DNA from: an uncultured Bacteroidales bacterium | GTDB taxonomy: Bacteria > Bacteroidota > Bacteroidia > Bacteroidales > Paludibacteraceae | Direction: 5' to 3' | Length of the DNA stretch: 64,000 nucleotides | NCBI GenBank assembly: GCA_902779705.1 | Contig: CACZCR010000002.1 | Location: forward strand, 62,001 to 126,000 | Shown here: one piece after another, positions 17,928 through 31,212 of the stretch | Position numbering within the stretch: position 1 is the stretch's first letter | Layout of the letters: the number at the start of each line of letters is the position of its first letter | Notes under the pieces: model-generated | What the model was told of the DNA's origin: nothing | The model's database searches: none | The model's input: only the letters and a program-made list of their open reading frames with translations | Translations under genes and position numbers: made by a program

Positions 17928-20855
17928 ATGAAAAAAGCGATTATTCTATCCAGTCTGTTGGTTTGCGCTCTGTCTGTATGGGCGCAACATACTATACGTG
18001 GTACGGTGGTCAGCCGCAAGGACGGTTCGCCCGTCGAAGTGGCTGCATTGCAGCTGTTTCGCTACTCGAGCAAAGACAGTACCCTTGTACAAGGTGCACA
18101 AACGAATTTGCAAGGCGCTTATACGCTGACTCAGATCAAGAACGGCAATTATAAGCTGTGGGTGTCGTCGCTGGGCTATAAGTCGCAGAAAGTAACTGTT
18201 GCTGTGCATGGTAGTGATGTGTCGCTCTCGCCGGTGAAGCTGGAGGAGGATGTCCATGTGCTAAGCGAAGTCAAGGTGCAAGGCCACGCCGCAGAGATGA
18301 CGGTGAAAGGGGATACGATAGAGTTTAACACCGCTGCATATAAACTGGGTGAGAATGCGATGGTAGAGGACCTATTGAAAAAGATGAACGGCGTGACGGT
18401 GGACAAGGAAGGCAACGTGACAGTCAACGGCGAGACCGTTAAGGGAATACGTATTGACGGTAAGAAGTTTTTTGGCGACGATGTGCAGTCAGCCACCAAG
18501 AATATACCGGCCGATATGATTGAGAAAGTGCAGGTGATCGAAGAGAAAAGTGACATGGCTAAGTTGACGGGATTTGATGACGACGAATCGGAGCACATCA
18601 TCAATCTCAAGCTCAAGAAAGACCGTAAGAAAGGATTGTTTGGCAAGTACACCGGGGGGCTTGGAGCAGATATGGTGACCGCTAACGGAGGTTGGTTTGA
18701 CTACGGCAACACAGCCTATGGTGCAACCGCTTGGGACCGCACCAAGCATTTCTTTAACGACGATTTCAGGTACAACCTCAACCTGTTTACCAACATCATG
18801 TTGGACGAGAGCCAGACCACTATCATCGGCGGAGCGAACAACACCAACGAGGTACTGATGGGACGCAGTCGTCGCGGTGGATTTTTCGGCAACAGTGCCA
18901 ACAGTGGTATCACCTGGAGCGAGAGTCTGGGTGCGAACACCAATGTCGATCTGAACAGCAAGATCACCCCTATTGACAAGCAGACCAATATGATCGTAGC
19001 AGGCGATGTGGCGTTCAACCATTCGTTCAACGATACCGAAGGCGAGACCCACAAGACCGAGTATGCCGACTCGACCACCTATAACAGCACCAACAACTCG
19101 GTCAAGCAGTCCAAGTCGTGGGATGTGAACATCCGTGGCGAGTTGGAGTACCAGATCGATACGCTCAACAAGCTTGTGTTCCAGCCGACACTGTCCTACA
19201 CCGCCCAATCCAGCATAGGCGGACAGGAGTATGACTATTGGCAGGACTCGGTACTGATCAACCATGGTGAACAAGCCAGCTTAGACTCCACCCGCGAGTT
19301 GTCGGCCGGACTCAAACTGACCTACAACCGCAAGTTCCTCAAACCGGGACGCGCGCTGACGATCAAAGGAGAGTATGCGTTCGCCAATACCACCGGTTAT
19401 AGCAGAACCGAGGCTACTGGAACCAACGCTGTGCACCAATACACGTTATCTGGCAACAACAGCCACTCCTATTCGTTGCGCAGCTCGTACGTAGAGCCTA
19501 TTTGGCAGCGCAACCATTTGTTGGAGATAGCCCTGCAGCTGTCCGGCCGCAACCGTACCAGCCACAAGGACCAATATTCGGCACCAGAAGCTGGGAAGGC
19601 ATACAGCTATGACAGCGTCTACAGCAATCATCTGGCTAACAACTACTATAACGAACAGTTGGAAATCAACTACCGCTGGTTGACGCAGAAAAGCGACCTG
19701 ACCATTGGTGTCAAAGGTATTGCCACACAGACGCACAGCAACACGCTCTATGCCGACTATATCCACGACACTACAGTCTATGCGTGGAACATCGCACCAA
19801 GCATCAATTTTAAATATAATTTTGGCAAGAAAGAGTTTGTCCGCCTCAATTATCGCGGTAAGACCACCCAACCTTCTATCACCCAGATGGAACCGGTGCG
19901 CAACAACTCCAATGCCATGCGTGAGACCGTGGGTAACCTGGGATTGAACCCATCGTTCACCCATAACCTGCGCTTGATGTACAGCAAGTTTAATACGGAG
20001 CAATTCTCCAGTATTATGACCGGCATCCAGGCTTCGTTGGTCAAAGACGCCTTGGTCAACAACAGCATCTACGATGAGACCGGTAAGCTCTATCAGCAGA
20101 CCGTCAACGCAGACGCTTTGCCGTGGAGTGTGAGTGGCGACCTGATGTACAATGTGCCGTTTTTGAACAAGCAGTTCCAGTTCAACAGCCGTACATCGCT
20201 CAGCTATAACCAGCGTGTGGCATACATCCAACGCGGTAAGAGTGCCGACGAGATAGCGGCGCTGATTGAGGCTGGCGATTTTATGAGGGGCGAACGCTCG
20301 CTAACGGGTAACCTGCGCGCCTCGGAAGATTTGACTCTGAGGTTCACCCACGAGATAGTGGATCTGGGCGTACGCGGCAATGTATCTTACAGCCGTACGC
20401 AGAACAGCCTGACAGCAGGTAGTGTGACCAATGTGATCGACTGGGGAATAACTGGCGATATTGAGTTCCACCTGCCCAAGTCTTGGACCATCAGTGCCGA
20501 TTGTGGGTACACGGCGCGATACGGATATAACCTAAGCGATGTGAACGAGGTGATTCTGAATGCTTCGATTGACAAGAGTTGGAACAACGTCACCCTCTCG
20601 CTGAATGTATATGATATCTTGCATCAGAAAAAGAATATCATGCAGGTGGTGGGCGAGAACTCGGTCAGTTATGCCAAATACAACACGCTGCCAACCTATT
20701 TTATGCTGACCTGTTCGGTTAAGATCAATAAGATGGGCGATCTGAAAGCCAAAGGTATGGCCGGACATATGCAGGAGATGATCGACGGTGGATTTGTACC
20801 GGGCAGAGGTATGCCTCCCGGAGGCGGGACACCCCCACCCCCGCCAAGCAACTAA
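17928..20855 (+). CDS. Large outer-membrane beta-barrel protein with carboxypeptidase-like N-terminal domain (975 aa)
   Basis: Translation most likely starts at the ATG at 17928, one base after the previous stop and at a signal peptide (MKKAIILSSLLVCALSVWAQ). A carboxypeptidase regulatory-like domain covers about residues 22-105 (IRGTVVSRKDGSPVEVAALQ ... YKLWVSSLGYKSQKV). A plug-like part with TVNGETVKGIRIDGKKFFGD follows, then a long barrel. The C-terminus is a Gly/Pro-rich tail (GRGMPPGGGTPPPPPSN). It is a paralogue in design of the 852-residue barrel at 13086, both being OMP_b-brl_3-like and lacking SusD. The 3' end overlaps the convergent ribF by 4 bp. Confidence 0.88.
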   Translation: MKKAIILSSLLVCALSVWAQHTIRGTVVSRKDGSPVEVAALQLFRYSSKDSTLVQGAQTNLQGAYTLTQIKNGNYKLWVSSLGYKSQKVTVAVHGSDVSLSPVKLEEDVHVLSEVKVQGHAAEMTVKGDTIEFNTAAYKLGENAMVEDLLKKMNGVTVDKEGNVTVNGETVKGIRIDGKKFFGDDVQSATKNIPADMIEKVQVIEEKSDMAKLTGFDDDESEHIINLKLKKDRKKGLFGKYTGGLGADMVTANGGWFDYGNTAYGATAWDRTKHFFNDDFRYNLNLFTNIMLDESQTTIIGGANNTNEVLMGRSRRGGFFGNSANSGITWSESLGANTNVDLNSKITPIDKQTNMIVAGDVAFNHSFNDTEGETHKTEYADSTTYNSTNNSVKQSKSWDVNIRGELEYQIDTLNKLVFQPTLSYTAQSSIGGQEYDYWQDSVLINHGEQASLDSTRELSAGLKLTYNRKFLKPGRALTIKGEYAFANTTGYSRTEATGTNAVHQYTLSGNNSHSYSLRSSYVEPIWQRNHLLEIALQLSGRNRTSHKDQYSAPEAGKAYSYDSVYSNHLANNYYNEQLEINYRWLTQKSDLTIGVKGIATQTHSNTLYADYIHDTTVYAWNIAPSINFKYNFGKKEFVRLNYRGKTTQPSITQMEPVRNNSNAMRETVGNLGLNPSFTHNLRLMYSKFNTEQFSSIMTGIQASLVKDALVNNSIYDETGKLYQQTVNADALPWSVSGDLMYNVPFLNKQFQFNSRTSLSYNQRVAYIQRGKSADEIAALIEAGDFMRGERSLTGNLRASEDLTLRFTHEIVDLGVRGNVSYSRTQNSLTAGSVTNVIDWGITGDIEFHLPKSWTISADCGYTARYGYNLSDVNEVILNASIDKSWNNVTLSLNVYDILHQKKNIMQVVGENSVSYAKYNTLPTYFMLTCSVKINKMGDLKAKGMAGHMQEMIDGGFVPGRGMPPGGGTPPPPPSN

Positions 20856-21712
20856 AGCATCTTGATGTCTTTAGCGATCTGTTCTCTGAGTTCGTCCAGC
20901 GAGTCAAACCGACGCTCCGGGCGTAGGAAATGTATCAGTTCTACCGACAATTGTAAGTCATACAGGTCGCGTGTCCAATCGGGTATATGCACCTCAATGG
21001 TCATGGGGTTTTGGCCCAGTGTCGGGTTCTGACCGATATTAAGTATAGCGCGATGTCGTGCGCCGCTGGGTAAGACCACTTCAGCCACATACACCCCGAA
21101 CGGGGGCAATAACTTACGCGGTTCGTCGAGGGCAATGTTAGCCGTCGGATAACCGAGCTGATGACCTACTCCACGGCCGTGAACGACTGTGCCTGTGAGC
21201 GTGTATGGGTATCCCAACAAGCGGTTAGCACGCGCGATGTCGCCCTGCTCGATAGCTTGACGCACTTCGGTGGACGACACATGCTCTGCGTCCAGACTAT
21301 ACTGCTCCATAACCAGCACCTCCATACCTATCTTACGACCGATACGACAGTAGTCCTCCGGTGCGGTCAAGCGATCTGAACCAAAACGATGATCGTAGCC
21401 CATCATCAGACAGCGCACCTCATAGCGGTCGTATAACAGCCGCATGAACTGCTCGGCAGTGAGTTTTTGAATCTGCGCAAAATCGAAGACCTCCACCAGT
21501 CCGTAGTGCTCCAGTCGGGCTACACGTTCGGTCTCGGAGGTTAATAACTGCGGCCGGTATCCCATACGCAGCACCTCACGCGGATGGGTGCCAAAGGTCA
21601 CTATCATCGGTTCCAAGCCCCGTTGACTACCGGCCTCCCTGAGATGAGCAAACAGGAAGCGGTGTCCAAGGTGGACACCATCGAAAAATCCTATGGTTGC
21701 TATGCGTGGCAT
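20852..21712 (-). CDS. ribF: Bifunctional riboflavin kinase/FAD synthetase
   Basis: The enzyme phosphorylates riboflavin to FMN and adenylylates FMN to FAD in the cytosol. The FAD synthetase half (residues 1-150) has GFFDGVHLGH and the later SSTEVRQAIEQGD motif. The flavokinase half (about 165-286) has GRGVGHQLGYPTANI, which binds flavin and Mg-ATP, and HRAILNIGQNPT. The length of 286 is slightly short against the usual 300-315. It is cotranscribed with rlmH, 11 bp upstream. Confidence 0.95.
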   Translation of the reverse strand: MPRIATIGFFDGVHLGHRFLFAHLREAGSQRGLEPMIVTFGTHPREVLRMGYRPQLLTSETERVARLEHYGLVEVFDFAQIQKLTAEQFMRLLYDRYEVRCLMMGYDHRFGSDRLTAPEDYCRIGRKIGMEVLVMEQYSLDAEHVSSTEVRQAIEQGDIARANRLLGYPYTLTGTVVHGRGVGHQLGYPTANIALDEPRKLLPPFGVYVAEVVLPSGARHRAILNIGQNPTLGQNPMTIEVHIPDWTRDLYDLQLSVELIHFLRPERRFDSLDELREQIAKDIKML

Positions 21713-21723
21713 GGGTATGGTTG

Positions 21724-22194
21724 TTATTCGTGGTGATAGGGTTCGCCTCTAAGTATGGTCATTGCGCGGTAGAGTTGTTCGACAACGAGTAGGCGTATCA
21801 TTTGGTGTGAGAAGGTAAGCTTGCTGAGCGAAAGTTGGCTATTCGCACGGTCATACACCGCCTCGGAGAAACCGTACGGCCCGCCTATAACCAGCCAGAG
21901 GTCTCGTCCGGCGTTCTGTTTCTTCTGCATCCACTGCGCCAACTCGACAGAGCGATACTCTTGTCCATGCTCGTCGAGCAGGACTACATCGGCCGACGGT
22001 CCAAGCTTAGCGAGGATAAGTTCGCCCTCCGCCTGTTTGATCTGTTCCTCGGTCAAGCCTTTGGTATTCTTGAGATCGGGAAGGGTGATGAGCTCAAAAC
22101 TGATATAGTGTTTCAACCGCTGACAATAGTCCGCGATCATATGCTCCAGTTCCTTGTTCACCGTCTTGCCAACAACCAGTAGATTCACTTTCAT
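21724..22194 (-). CDS. rlmH: 23S rRNA (pseudouridine1915-N3)-methyltransferase RlmH
   Basis: RlmH is a SPOUT-class methyltransferase acting on assembled 70S ribosomes. The sequence has VIGGPYGFSEAVYDRANSQL, the SAM-binding knot, and EQLYRAMTILRGEPYH at the C-terminus. I place the start at the ATG at 22194 (MKVNLLVVGK), which gives 156 residues, the family's normal length. An upstream in-frame ATG would lie within or before the promoter at 22199-22230. The -7 box ends only five bases before this ATG, so the message is probably leaderless or nearly so. Confidence 0.95.
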   Translation of the reverse strand: MKVNLLVVGKTVNKELEHMIADYCQRLKHYISFELITLPDLKNTKGLTEEQIKQAEGELILAKLGPSADVVLLDEHGQEYRSVELAQWMQKKQNAGRDLWLVIGGPYGFSEAVYDRANSQLSLSKLTFSHQMIRLLVVEQLYRAMTILRGEPYHHE

Positions 22195-22198
22195 GCTG

Positions 22199-22230
22199 CA
22201 AAGGTACGGAAAATATTTGGAATATACAAG
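22199..22230 (-). promoter_or_regulatory. Promoter of rlmH-ribF
   Basis: On the minus strand CTTG (22227-22230), a 20-nt spacer and TACCTTTG (22199-22206) lie directly against the rlmH start codon. Confidence 0.8.
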
Positions 22231-22350
22231 GATTGGAGTAAAAAAGTGCAAAAATTATATTTCAATCGTCTCTTCCGCGAATCCAAAGGCTGCACCCTCC
22301 TCCAAATTTCGTGAACGATTCTAAATCCCAAGTTTTTCCCAAGTCGAAAA

Positions 22351-22382
22351 TTTGCATATTTCAAAAAAAAGCAGTAATTTTG
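22351..22382 (+). promoter_or_regulatory. Promoter of the VWA lipoprotein gene
   Basis: TTTG (22351-22354), a 20-nt spacer CATATTTC plus A8 plus GCAG, and TAATTTTG (22375-22382). Confidence 0.85.
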
Positions 22383-22417
22383 CACCGACAAATCGAAAAG
22401 ATGTCTAACTAATACAT

Positions 22418-23935
22418 ATGAAAGCTATGAAAAAGATTCTCTTTGGTGCTATGATCACCTTCGCTGCCGTTCTATTTACTGCGTGCAGCATGAAAAATTT
22501 TGACGGCTCCTACCCCGAAGCAGCTGACGGATTCTACGGAGAGGACATGCCTCTAACACCCGGTGAAGGGGATAAGTTTGAAGAGTATGCAGACAACCCC
22601 TTTGTCAATACCTCTGACCAGCCACAGTCCACATTTTCGGTGGATGCTGATGGAGCATCCTACGCGTATATGCGTCGCTGTTTAACCGGCAACTATGTGT
22701 GCCTGCCTAATGCACAATCTGTGCGCATAGAGGAGTTTCTAAACTACTTTACCTTTGACTATCCGGATCCTACCGGAGATGACGCCGTGGCTATCAATGC
22801 CGAGATAGGCGCTTGTCCGTGGAATAGCGAGCACCGACTGCTACGACTGGGTATCAAGGGCAAGTCTGTAGCCGAAGCAGACATGCCAAGAGCCAATTTT
22901 GTATTTATGGTCGACATATCCGGTTCGATGTACTCGAGCGACAAATTGGACATGCTCAAAGCGGGTTTGATCGAGTTGGTGGGACATATGCGTCCGGATG
23001 ACCGCATCGCAATCGTCACCTATGCCAGCGGAGAGCAACTGCTGCTGCCTTCGACCCCGTGCTCTGAGGCACAGTTGATCATCAACGCTATCAAACAGCT
23101 GAAAGCCGGAGGATCTACCGCCGGATCCAACGCGCTGATGATGGCATATGAACAAGCGCAACGCAACTATATAGAGAACGGTAACAACCGTATCATCATG
23201 GGTACAGACGGAGACTGGAACGTAGGCGTCACCTCGACCGATGAGTTGCTCAAGATCGTGGAAGACCATGCTAAGGACGGTATCTATATGTCGGTATGCG
23301 GATTCGGACAGGGTAACCTCAACGATGCTATGATGGAGAAGATATCCAATTCCGGCAACGGAACCTACTCGTACATAGACTGCGAGGACGAGATGATGAA
23401 AGTATTCTGCCATGAACGCCAGAATATGCTATCCGTAGCATCTGACGCCAAACTGCAAATCACCTTCGACTCGATGGTCGTAGCCCAATACCGACTGATT
23501 GGCTATGAGAATCGTGTGATGAATAACGAGGATTTTGAGGACGATAGCAAGGACGCCGGCGAGATAGGTGCCGGACAGACGATCACAGCCCTCTACGAGA
23601 TTGTACCCAGACAAGCTCAATCGCTGCCTAACGGATGGGACAATGATGCGCGGGTGGCGATCTTCGATTTCCGCTACAAGACCACACTTGGTGCTGAGAG
23701 CACGCCATTGACGCTGATGGTTGACCAATGGGTTGGCAACAGCTCAGAGAACCTCAATTTTGCCGCCGGCGTAGCCGCTTACGGTATGCTCCTGCGTAAG
23801 TCGCCCTATGCCGGATCAGCATCCTATAATATGGCACAACAACTGGTAGACCAAAACCGCACGTTTGACCCGCACGGCTACCGTGCCCAACTCGTCAATC
23901 TCATTCAATTGGCTGCCGGATTGGCAAACAAATAA
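22418..23935 (+). CDS. Von Willebrand factor type A domain lipoprotein (YfbK-like, 505 aa)
   Basis: A lipoprotein signal peptide ends at FTAC (cysteine at about residue 24). A conserved N-terminal region (about 60-150: STFSVDADGASYAYMRRCL ... RIEEFLNYFTFDYP) is typical of the YfbK/VWA lipoprotein family. The VWA domain follows at about 157-340 with the metal-ion-dependent adhesion site DISGS at about 165. The C-terminal part ends with FDPHGYRAQLVNLIQLA, as in DUF3520-containing members. The protein should face the periplasm or the cell surface. Its ligand is unknown. It is a single-gene unit with its own promoter and terminator. Confidence 0.9.
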   Translation: MKAMKKILFGAMITFAAVLFTACSMKNFDGSYPEAADGFYGEDMPLTPGEGDKFEEYADNPFVNTSDQPQSTFSVDADGASYAYMRRCLTGNYVCLPNAQSVRIEEFLNYFTFDYPDPTGDDAVAINAEIGACPWNSEHRLLRLGIKGKSVAEADMPRANFVFMVDISGSMYSSDKLDMLKAGLIELVGHMRPDDRIAIVTYASGEQLLLPSTPCSEAQLIINAIKQLKAGGSTAGSNALMMAYEQAQRNYIENGNNRIIMGTDGDWNVGVTSTDELLKIVEDHAKDGIYMSVCGFGQGNLNDAMMEKISNSGNGTYSYIDCEDEMMKVFCHERQNMLSVASDAKLQITFDSMVVAQYRLIGYENRVMNNEDFEDDSKDAGEIGAGQTITALYEIVPRQAQSLPNGWDNDARVAIFDFRYKTTLGAESTPLTLMVDQWVGNSSENLNFAAGVAAYGMLLRKSPYAGSASYNMAQQLVDQNRTFDPHGYRAQLVNLIQLAAGLANK

Positions 23936-23960
23936 TGAGGTTTACGACTCAAAAACATAG

Positions 23961-23989
23961 AAAAAGGCGCCAAATGGCGCTTTTTTTTT
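23961..23989 (+). terminator. Intrinsic terminator after the VWA gene
   Basis: The stem GCGCC-AAAT-GGCGC, extended by A/T pairs, is followed by nine Ts. The T-run runs directly into the -33 box of the next promoter. Confidence 0.85.
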
Positions 23990-24018
23990 GCATTAATGCA
24001 AAATTATTTGTACCTTTG
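23987..24018 (+). promoter_or_regulatory. Promoter of the TamB-like gene
   Basis: TTTG (23987-23990), a 20-nt spacer and TACCTTTG (24011-24018). The -33 box is formed by the end of the upstream terminator's T-run. Confidence 0.8.
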
Positions 24019-24061
24019 TGGCGTATTTTGGTTTAATATGCCGTGATGTGCACTGATCCAA

Positions 24062-28619
<4,558 letters not shown>

Positions 28620-28625
28620 GTTATC

Positions 28626-30905
28626 TTAGTGACGCTCGGGTTTCGGGCCACGACGTTCAGGGCGTGGACCTCTGTCCAGACGTGCGCCATCCGGATTGCT
28701 GTGACGGTCGCCACGCTCAGGACGCGGACCGCGAGCAGGACGCTCAGGCTCTACATAGCCTTCAGGTTTCTCTTTCAGTGCCTTAGCGCTCAGACGGAAC
28801 TTACCGGTCTTAGGATCAACCTCCAGCAGTTTGATGCGAATCTTGTCTCCCTCCTTGATACCGGTCTCGTCCATGGTCTCATAGCGTTTCCAGTCAATCT
28901 CAGAGATATGCAGCAGACCTTCCTTACCCGGCATAAACTCTACGAAGCAGCCGTACGGCATGATCGATTTGACGGTCGACTCATACTCTTCACCTACCTC
29001 CGGCAGTGCCACGATGGCTTTGATCTTAGCTACAGCAGCAGCCATCGACTCGCCGTTGTTGGATGCTACCTCTACCTTACCGCCTTCTTCTACCTCGTCA
29101 ATTGAGATCACAGCGCCGGTCTCAGCTTGGATACCCTGAATGATCTTACCGCCCGGGCCAATGACTGCACCAATCATATCCTTCGGGATGATGAACGATA
29201 CGATACGCGGAGCGTGCGGCTTGAGGTCAGCACGCGGAGCAGGCATGCACTCGAGGATCTTACCGAGGATGAACATACGTGCCTCGTGCGCCTGTGCGAG
29301 CGCGTTCTCTAATATTTCATAGGAAAGACCATCTACCTTGATATCCATCTGGCAAGCGGTCAGACCGTCACGTGTACCGGTGGTCTTGAAGTCCATATCA
29401 CCAAGGTGATCCTCATCGCCGAGGATATCACTAAGAATAGCGTATTTGGTTCCTTTGTTCTCGGAGATCAGACCCATTGCGATACCGGAAACGGGTTTCT
29501 TCATCGGTACACCTGCGTCCATGAGAGCGAGGGTACCTGCGCAAACGGTAGCCATTGAGCTGGAACCGTTGGACTCGAGGATGTCAGAAACGACACGTAC
29601 GGTATAAGGGAAGTCCTCCGGGATCATGTTCTTCAGCGCACGGCAAGCGAGGTTACCGTGACCGATCTCACGACGTCCGACACCACGTTGTGCTTTTGCC
29701 TCACCCGTCGAGAACGGTGGGAAGTTATAGTGCAGCAAGAACTTATCTGTGCCTTGAATTAATGCCTCATCCACGATCTTCTCATCGCGACTGGTACCGA
29801 GAGTAACGGTAGAGAGCGACTGAGTCTCACCACGGGTGAAGATAGAGGATCCGTGAGGGCCGGGCAGGTAACCTACCTCGCACCAGATCGGACGAATCTC
29901 CGTGGTCTTACGGCCATCGAGACGCTTACCCTCATCGAGTACAGCGCGACGCATAGCCTCTTTCTCTACATCGTGATAATAGCGGTCTACGAGCGCAGCA
30001 ATCTCATCGATCTCTACGCCGAGTGCCTCAGCACGCTCAGCCATATAGTCGGCTTTCTCAGTCTTGAAGTCCTCGCGGATCTGGGTGAACATCTCCTCAC
30101 GGTGATGTTTGTCAGTATCGGCAGCGGTAGCTTGTGCATAAGCACGTGCATAGCTGTAGTCATGAACGGCTTGCTTGAGTTCCTCATCGTTGACCTCATG
30201 GCAGTACTCGCGTTTGGTCTCTTTGCCGTAAGCTTTCATCATCTCGTTGATAGCCAAACACTGCGGCTTGATAGCCTCGTGAGCAGCCTTGATAGCTTCG
30301 AGCATCACAGACTCAGGTACCTCTTTCATCTCGCCCTCTACCATCATGATGTTGTCATATGTAGCAGCAACCATCAACTCGAGGTCAGCGCGCTCGCACT
30401 GCTCGAAGGTCGGGTTGATCACCATCTGGCCATCCACACGTGCTACGCGTACCTCACTGACCGGACCCTCAAACGGGATATCGGAGCAAGCCAATGCTGC
30501 ACCGGCAGCCAGACCGGCGATTGACTCCGGCATGTCGATACCGTCAGCCGAATACATGGTGACGTTCACAAAGGTGTCAGCATGATAGTTGCTTGGGAAC
30601 AACGGGCGCAAGGCGCGATCGATAAGACGTGCGATCAGGATTTCATAATCAGAAGCCTTGCCTTCGCGGCGGGTAAAACCGCCCGGGAAGCGTCCTGCGG
30701 ACGCAAATTTCTCTTTGTACTCCACGGTCAGCGGCATAAAATCAGTGCCGGGTACCGCATCTTTGGCGGAGCAGACAGTAGCCAGGATCATCGTGTTGCC
30801 GAGGGTAGCCATCACAGCGCCGTCGGCTTGTTTGGCAAGCTTGCCTGTCTCCAGTTTGATCACTCGGCCATCGGGCAGAGCGATCTCTTTGGTTACAATA
30901 TTCAT
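28626..30905 (-). CDS. pnp: Polyribonucleotide nucleotidyltransferase (PNPase)
   Basis: PNPase degrades RNA phosphorolytically from the 3' end. The two RNase PH halves are present ([20 protein letters not shown] near the start; [16 protein letters not shown] and [14 protein letters not shown] segments in the second half). A KH domain follows ([20 protein letters not shown]), then an S1 domain ([20 protein letters not shown]). The C-terminus is an [11 protein letters not shown] tail, probably disordered. I place the start at 30905 ([13 protein letters not shown]), 759 residues, because the promoter at 30971-31002 excludes the longer frame that opens at 31040. Confidence 0.96.
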   Translation of the reverse strand: MNIVTKEIALPDGRVIKLETGKLAKQADGAVMATLGNTMILATVCSAKDAVPGTDFMPLTVEYKEKFASAGRFPGGFTRREGKASDYEILIARLIDRALRPLFPSNYHADTFVNVTMYSADGIDMPESIAGLAAGAALACSDIPFEGPVSEVRVARVDGQMVINPTFEQCERADLELMVAATYDNIMMVEGEMKEVPESVMLEAIKAAHEAIKPQCLAINEMMKAYGKETKREYCHEVNDEELKQAVHDYSYARAYAQATAADTDKHHREEMFTQIREDFKTEKADYMAERAEALGVEIDEIAALVDRYYHDVEKEAMRRAVLDEGKRLDGRKTTEIRPIWCEVGYLPGPHGSSIFTRGETQSLSTVTLGTSRDEKIVDEALIQGTDKFLLHYNFPPFSTGEAKAQRGVGRREIGHGNLACRALKNMIPEDFPYTVRVVSDILESNGSSSMATVCAGTLALMDAGVPMKKPVSGIAMGLISENKGTKYAILSDILGDEDHLGDMDFKTTGTRDGLTACQMDIKVDGLSYEILENALAQAHEARMFILGKILECMPAPRADLKPHAPRIVSFIIPKDMIGAVIGPGGKIIQGIQAETGAVISIDEVEEGGKVEVASNNGESMAAAVAKIKAIVALPEVGEEYESTVKSIMPYGCFVEFMPGKEGLLHISEIDWKRYETMDETGIKEGDKIRIKLLEVDPKTGKFRLSAKALKEKPEGYVEPERPARGPRPERGDRHSNPDGARLDRGPRPERRGPKPERH

Positions 30906-30970
30906 CTTTTTTACATCAATTTTGGCCGCCGTTTGCGACCTGTTAATTAATAGACCCACAAAAAGTCGTG

Positions 30971-31002
30971 CAAAGGTACAAAAAAAAACGCACATATGCA
31001 AA
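30971..31002 (-). promoter_or_regulatory. Promoter of pnp, with the -33 box inside a hairpin
   Basis: On the minus strand TTTG (30999-31002), a 20-nt spacer and TACCTTTG (30971-30978). AACGCA (30987-30992) pairs with TGCGTT (31009-31014), so the -33 box lies in the loop. T-runs flank the stem on both strands. Confidence 0.85.
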
Positions 31003-31101
31003 TTTATATGCGTTTTTTCCAAAGAAGAGCCTTTTTTCACACAAAAAATATGAATTTTGCGCCAGCAGACCTTGTGCTGATGTTGAGCAAAGGTTAGACA
31101 A

Positions 31102-31109
31102 GGGGGGGG
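31102..31109 (+). repeat. G8 homopolymer upstream of the TPR regulator promoter
   Basis: Eight consecutive Gs lie 39 bp upstream of the -33 box at 31149. Poly-G runs of this length are prone to slippage; no proof of phase variation is available here. Confidence 0.7.
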
Positions 31110-31148
31110 CGATAAAGGAAAGCAAATTTATTATAAAAGGCACTTTTA

Positions 31149-31180
31149 TTTGCAAGTGTCATTTTTTTTGTGTACCTTTG
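31149..31180 (+). promoter_or_regulatory. Promoter of the TPR regulator gene, with the -33 box inside a hairpin
   Basis: TTTG (31149-31152), a 20-nt spacer and TACCTTTG (31173-31180). GGCACTT (31139-31145) and AAGTGTC (31154-31160) form a stem around the -33 box, followed by T8 in the spacer. Confidence 0.85.
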
Positions 31181-31212
31181 CACCGCAAAATAGAACCGCT
31201 GCTACTGACTGC

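Noticed and set aside
13086..20855. A polysaccharide utilisation locus (SusCD)
   Set aside because: The two barrels lack any SusD partner, glycoside hydrolase or sulfatase nearby, and are of the OMP_b-brl_3 type.
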